The notes beneath the pieces are model-generated. The model did no database searches, was not told where the DNA came from, and saw only the letters and a list, made by a program, of their open reading frames with translations. From DATARH01 sp963778385 (GTDB taxonomy: Bacteria > Pseudomonadota > Alphaproteobacteria > ATCC43930 > CGMCC-115725), in assembly GCA_963778385.1 (NCBI GenBank), contig CAVZUA010000049.1, positions 53,845 through 117,844 of the forward strand: a stretch of DNA of 64,000 bases. Reading direction: 5' to 3'. This document shows positions 61,648-64,000 of the stretch, in pieces (the stretch's first letter is position 1; each line of letters starts with the position of its first letter). Position numbers and translations under genes: made by a program.

Positions 61648-62502
61648 TTGAAGGTCGAAATCGGGGATCAGATCGACCACTCGGCAATGGTATGACCTCC
61701 ATCCGCCCGCTGGTTGGGGCGCCCTCATACGTGGTCGAGGCCGTCGCGTAGCCGCACCAGCATCGTAATCGACAGCGGTCAGCGCGCCGTCGATGTAGTG
61801 CACGACTACCGGCGGGCAGCCGACCCTCGGCCAGCGCCAGCACCAAATCGCGCGAGCCGTTCAACCTGTTCAGGCCCCGCATCAGCCGGAAGCGCGCCGC
61901 GTCGGCCCCGACCGGCACCGTCTGCACATTTGCGTCCCTTCGATAGCGTCGCAAGGATGCCGGCCCACAACCCGGCAACGCTCCCCTGGCCTCCACCCCA
62001 GGCGCGGGCGATGAGCGCCAACCAGTGCGTCACCTCGCCAATGCGGTCGATCGCCTCGCCCAGCGCGTACGCTCCGGCGAGCGCGCAGCGACGAAGCGGC
62101 CAGACGCATCGCGGACGCGGCGAGCTGCTCGGCCAATTAAACAACCTTTATCGTATCGGAGCCGGGGGAGCGCTCGGCAGAGCGAGCCGCTTCCCGCACG
62201 GACATCGGGCCGGCGGGCCAGCGGCACAAGCTCGGCGGCAGGGCTCTGTCGGCCGCGATCTGCCGAAACCGCAGCGCGTCTTGAGCCGGCCGTTGGACCG
62301 CAGGTCGATACCCCGGCCCGCCATCCTCGGCTGCGGCATCGGCGAAGCCAGCCAGAACTTCCATCACCTGCACAACCGCGTCGGGGTCGACGCCGTTGTC
62401 GAGGAGCTATGCATCAGTCGCTCGTAGGTATGGGCCTGTAAGCATGGCGCGCAACGCGCTGGCGCACAAGATCTAGACCACATGTCCGTCTGAGCACGGG
62501 GC
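61648..62502. other. Decayed coding remnants, no intact gene
   Basis: Overlapping short frames on both strands but none complete. On the minus strand several pieces look protein-like across three frames: near 62373 MEVLAGFADAAAEDGGPGY, and near 62080-61980 AGAYALGEAIDRIGEVTHWL, separated by stops and shifts. They may belong to one lost gene that could not be identified. The region links the inverted duplication to the transposase. Confidence 0.45.
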
Positions 62503-62580
62503 GACCCGTCTCACAGTATGCAGGTAACGAGGGTTGCGCCGGATAGACCGGTGCCGAGCCTCATGCATAGGAGACGGGTC
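62503..62580 (+). repeat. Hairpin immediately upstream of the IS110-type transposase
   Basis: GACCCGTCTC (62503-62512) and its exact reverse complement GAGACGGGTC (62571-62580) bracket 58 bp and end at the transposase ATG. The stem would include the ribosome-binding region (AGGAGA). It may be part of the insertion-element left end or a translation-control hairpin. Confidence 0.6.
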
Positions 62581-63690
62581 ATGGTGGATCGTATCACCTA
62601 CGTTGGGCTTGATGTTCACAAGGAAGGGATCGTCGTTGCGGTGGCGGCGGGCGGTCTGCGCGGCGAGGTGCGGGAGTACGGCCGGATCGCGAATACGCCG
62701 GCGGCGTTGGACCGTTTGCTGCGCAAGCTCGGCGGCGACGGCATGAGCTTGCGGTTTTGTTACGAAGCCGGGCCGTGCGGCTACGGCATTCAGCGTCACG
62801 TGTCGGCCCAGGGACACGAATGCGTCGTCGTCGCCCCCTCGCTGATCCCGAAGCGAGCGGGTGACCGGATCAAGACCGACCGGCGCGATGCCGCCAGCCT
62901 GGCCAAACTTCACCGGGCGGGCGAACTGACGGCGGTATGGGTTCCGGATGCCCGGCACGAGGCGATGCGCGATCTGGTGCGGGCACGGCTCGACGCGGTG
63001 CACAGCCTGCGCCGGGCGCGCCAGCAGCTCTCCGGATTTTTGTTGCGCCAGGGATGCCACTATGGCCGGCCGGCCTGGACCAAGCTGCATCGCCGCTGGC
63101 TGGCGGGGCTCAAGTTCGAGCAGGCGGTCCATCACATCGTGCTGGAAGATTACATCGCGGCGGTTGAAGCCGCCGAGACGCGGCGCGATCGGCTGACGGC
63201 GCAGATCGAGGCGATGCTGCCGGACTGGACGCTGGCTCCCGTCGTGGCGGCACTGCAGACGATGCGCGGCATGGCGCTGGTCAATGCGGCGACACTGATC
63301 GCCGAACTGGGCGATCTCTCGCGCTTCACCAATCCGCGCCAGCTGATGGCCTATCTCGGGCTGGTGCCGTCCGAACATTCGAGCGGCGCGAGCGTCAAAC
63401 GCGGCGGCATCACCAAGGCCGGTAACGGAGCGGCCCGCCGGCTCTTGATCGAGGCCGCCTGGAGCTACCGCTTCCCGGCCCGGCTCAGCCGCGAGTTGCT
63501 GCTGCGACAAGAGAACCAGCCCAAGCCGATCCGCGACATCGCCTGGAAGGGGCAAGTGCGGTTGTGCGCGCGCTATCGCAAGCTCGCCCGGGCCGGCAAG
63601 CCGGCCAATGTCGTCACCACCGCGATCGCCCGCGAACTCGCGGGTTTCGTCTGGGCCATCGCTCGGCAGGTGACGGTCACGCCAGGCTGA
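62581..63690 (+). CDS. IS110 family transposase (IS1111-like)
   Basis: 369 residues. N-terminal RuvC-like DEDD domain: VGLDVHKEGIVVAVAAGG (first Asp), CYEAGPCGYG (Glu), IKTDRRDAASLAKLHRAGEL (Asp pair). The C-terminal transposase_20 domain has LQTMRGMALVNAATLIAELG, FTNPRQLMAYLGLVPSEHSS and the Ser-containing SSGASVKRGGITKAGNGAARR, typical of this family of serine/DEDD RNA-guided recombinases. Full length and uninterrupted, so possibly active. ATG 62581 (MVDRITYVGLDVHKEG) is chosen over an upstream in-frame ATG inside the hairpin. Confidence 0.95.
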   Translation: MVDRITYVGLDVHKEGIVVAVAAGGLRGEVREYGRIANTPAALDRLLRKLGGDGMSLRFCYEAGPCGYGIQRHVSAQGHECVVVAPSLIPKRAGDRIKTDRRDAASLAKLHRAGELTAVWVPDARHEAMRDLVRARLDAVHSLRRARQQLSGFLLRQGCHYGRPAWTKLHRRWLAGLKFEQAVHHIVLEDYIAAVEAAETRRDRLTAQIEAMLPDWTLAPVVAALQTMRGMALVNAATLIAELGDLSRFTNPRQLMAYLGLVPSEHSSGASVKRGGITKAGNGAARRLLIEAAWSYRFPARLSRELLLRQENQPKPIRDIAWKGQVRLCARYRKLARAGKPANVVTTAIARELAGFVWAIARQVTVTPG

Positions 63691-64000
63691 TCGGAGAAAA
63701 TGCGTGATGCCCATTTACAGGAGGCGCCAGCGAACCATCCGACACGCTCCTTCCGGGCAAGGCTGGAGGCACGGTCGCGGTCAGGAGAACCCTCGCATCC
63801 ACTATCTGCCGGATCGCCGATCCGACGCAGGTTCCTAGACCGAGGCAGCTCCGCGACGCATCAACGGTCATGCGGTTCCGACCCGCGCATCAGAGTATGA
63901 TCAACCGTCGTTTCAACGACCGCGCCTCCTGCCCTGCCCGGAAGAGCCCGAAACAAGCGCTTGCTCGCAAGCCACGAATTCACTCGCCTGCATCTGGAAA
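63691..64000 (+). ncRNA. Structured 3' flank of the IS110-type element, candidate bridge RNA region
   Basis: No gene. Hairpins are visible: CTGC-CGGATC-GCC-GATCCG-AC-GCAG (63806-63830), and ATGCGG...CCGCGCAT (63870-63890). In IS1111-group elements the guide (bridge) RNA is reported from a non-coding end of the element; this flank is a candidate by position and structure only. Beyond about 63900 no feature is seen. Confidence 0.35.

Larger units (their letters stand above)
62503..63900 (+). mobile_element. IS110/IS1111-type insertion element (ends uncertain)
   Basis: Comprises the transposase, the upstream hairpin and a structured 3' flank (hairpins at 63806-63830 and 63870-63890). This family lacks conventional long terminal inverted repeats and target duplications, so ends cannot be placed from one copy; the given limits only bracket visible structure. 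Confidence 0.5.

Overview
The window is high-GC chromosomal DNA from an alphaproteobacterium, most likely Rhodospirillales or a close relative. This rests on recognised gene order (glyA-nrdR-ribD-ribE-ribH-nusB-thiL, then hppA, then bamE / cytochrome bc1 chaperone / DUF177-rpmF-plsX-fabH-ihfA-merR-tRNA-Pro), a K+-independent-type H+-pyrophosphatase, a SAM-II riboswitch before metZ, and many short GC-rich palindromic intergenic repeats. No database search was run; assignments come from reading motifs and context.

1-14.5 kb is conserved housekeeping: the 3' end of glyA, nrdR, a riboflavin cluster that lacks ribBA, nusB, thiL, an MFS carrier, hppA, the bamE to fabH block, ihfA and a MerR regulator, ending at tRNA-Pro(GGG). 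14.5-21 kb holds a polysaccharide deacetylase, a small charged protein, an oxalate/formate-type MFS carrier and an acetolactate-synthase-like TPP enzyme (each interrupted by one +1 frameshift), a methyltransferase, a solute-binding protein and a DUF805 protein. 21.3-31.1 kb is a tripartite RND efflux operon (adaptor, two MdtB/MdtC-like pumps, NodT-type outer membrane factor); the MdtC-like pump has an unusual low-complexity insertion of about 105 residues.

31.2-42.9 kb carries a DUF4139 protein, a membrane protein, an orphan hydantoinase A, two small secreted proteins, a 2-oxoglutarate oxygenase, a 6PGDH-like dehydrogenase, sulfite reductase CysI and MetZ under a SAM-II riboswitch. 43-50.4 kb looks catabolic: DUF2000/AraC divergent pair, a TRAP-type binding protein with no signal peptide, two SDRs, a VOC protein, a MarR regulator with a clear operator, and a HisD paralog. 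50.5-54.3 kb has an S1-protease autotransporter and a MazEF pair.

54.3-64 kb is the most unusual part. A class III adenylate cyclase with TolB/TPR domains, an amidohydrolase and a Crp/Fnr regulator form one apparent operon, divergent from a DcaP-like porin start. The start of the amidohydrolase, crp, the shared promoter and the porin start are repeated in inverted orientation about 2 kb away. The copies have decayed reciprocally: the left arm keeps the regulator and enzyme but only 38 codons of porin, while the right arm keeps the porin (one frameshift) but only an in-frame-deleted crp and a broken amidohydrolase start. The palindromic operator and the crp terminator hairpin have each diverged by paired, symmetry-preserving substitutions. 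Decayed gene fragments and an IS110/IS1111-type transposase with structured flanks close the window.
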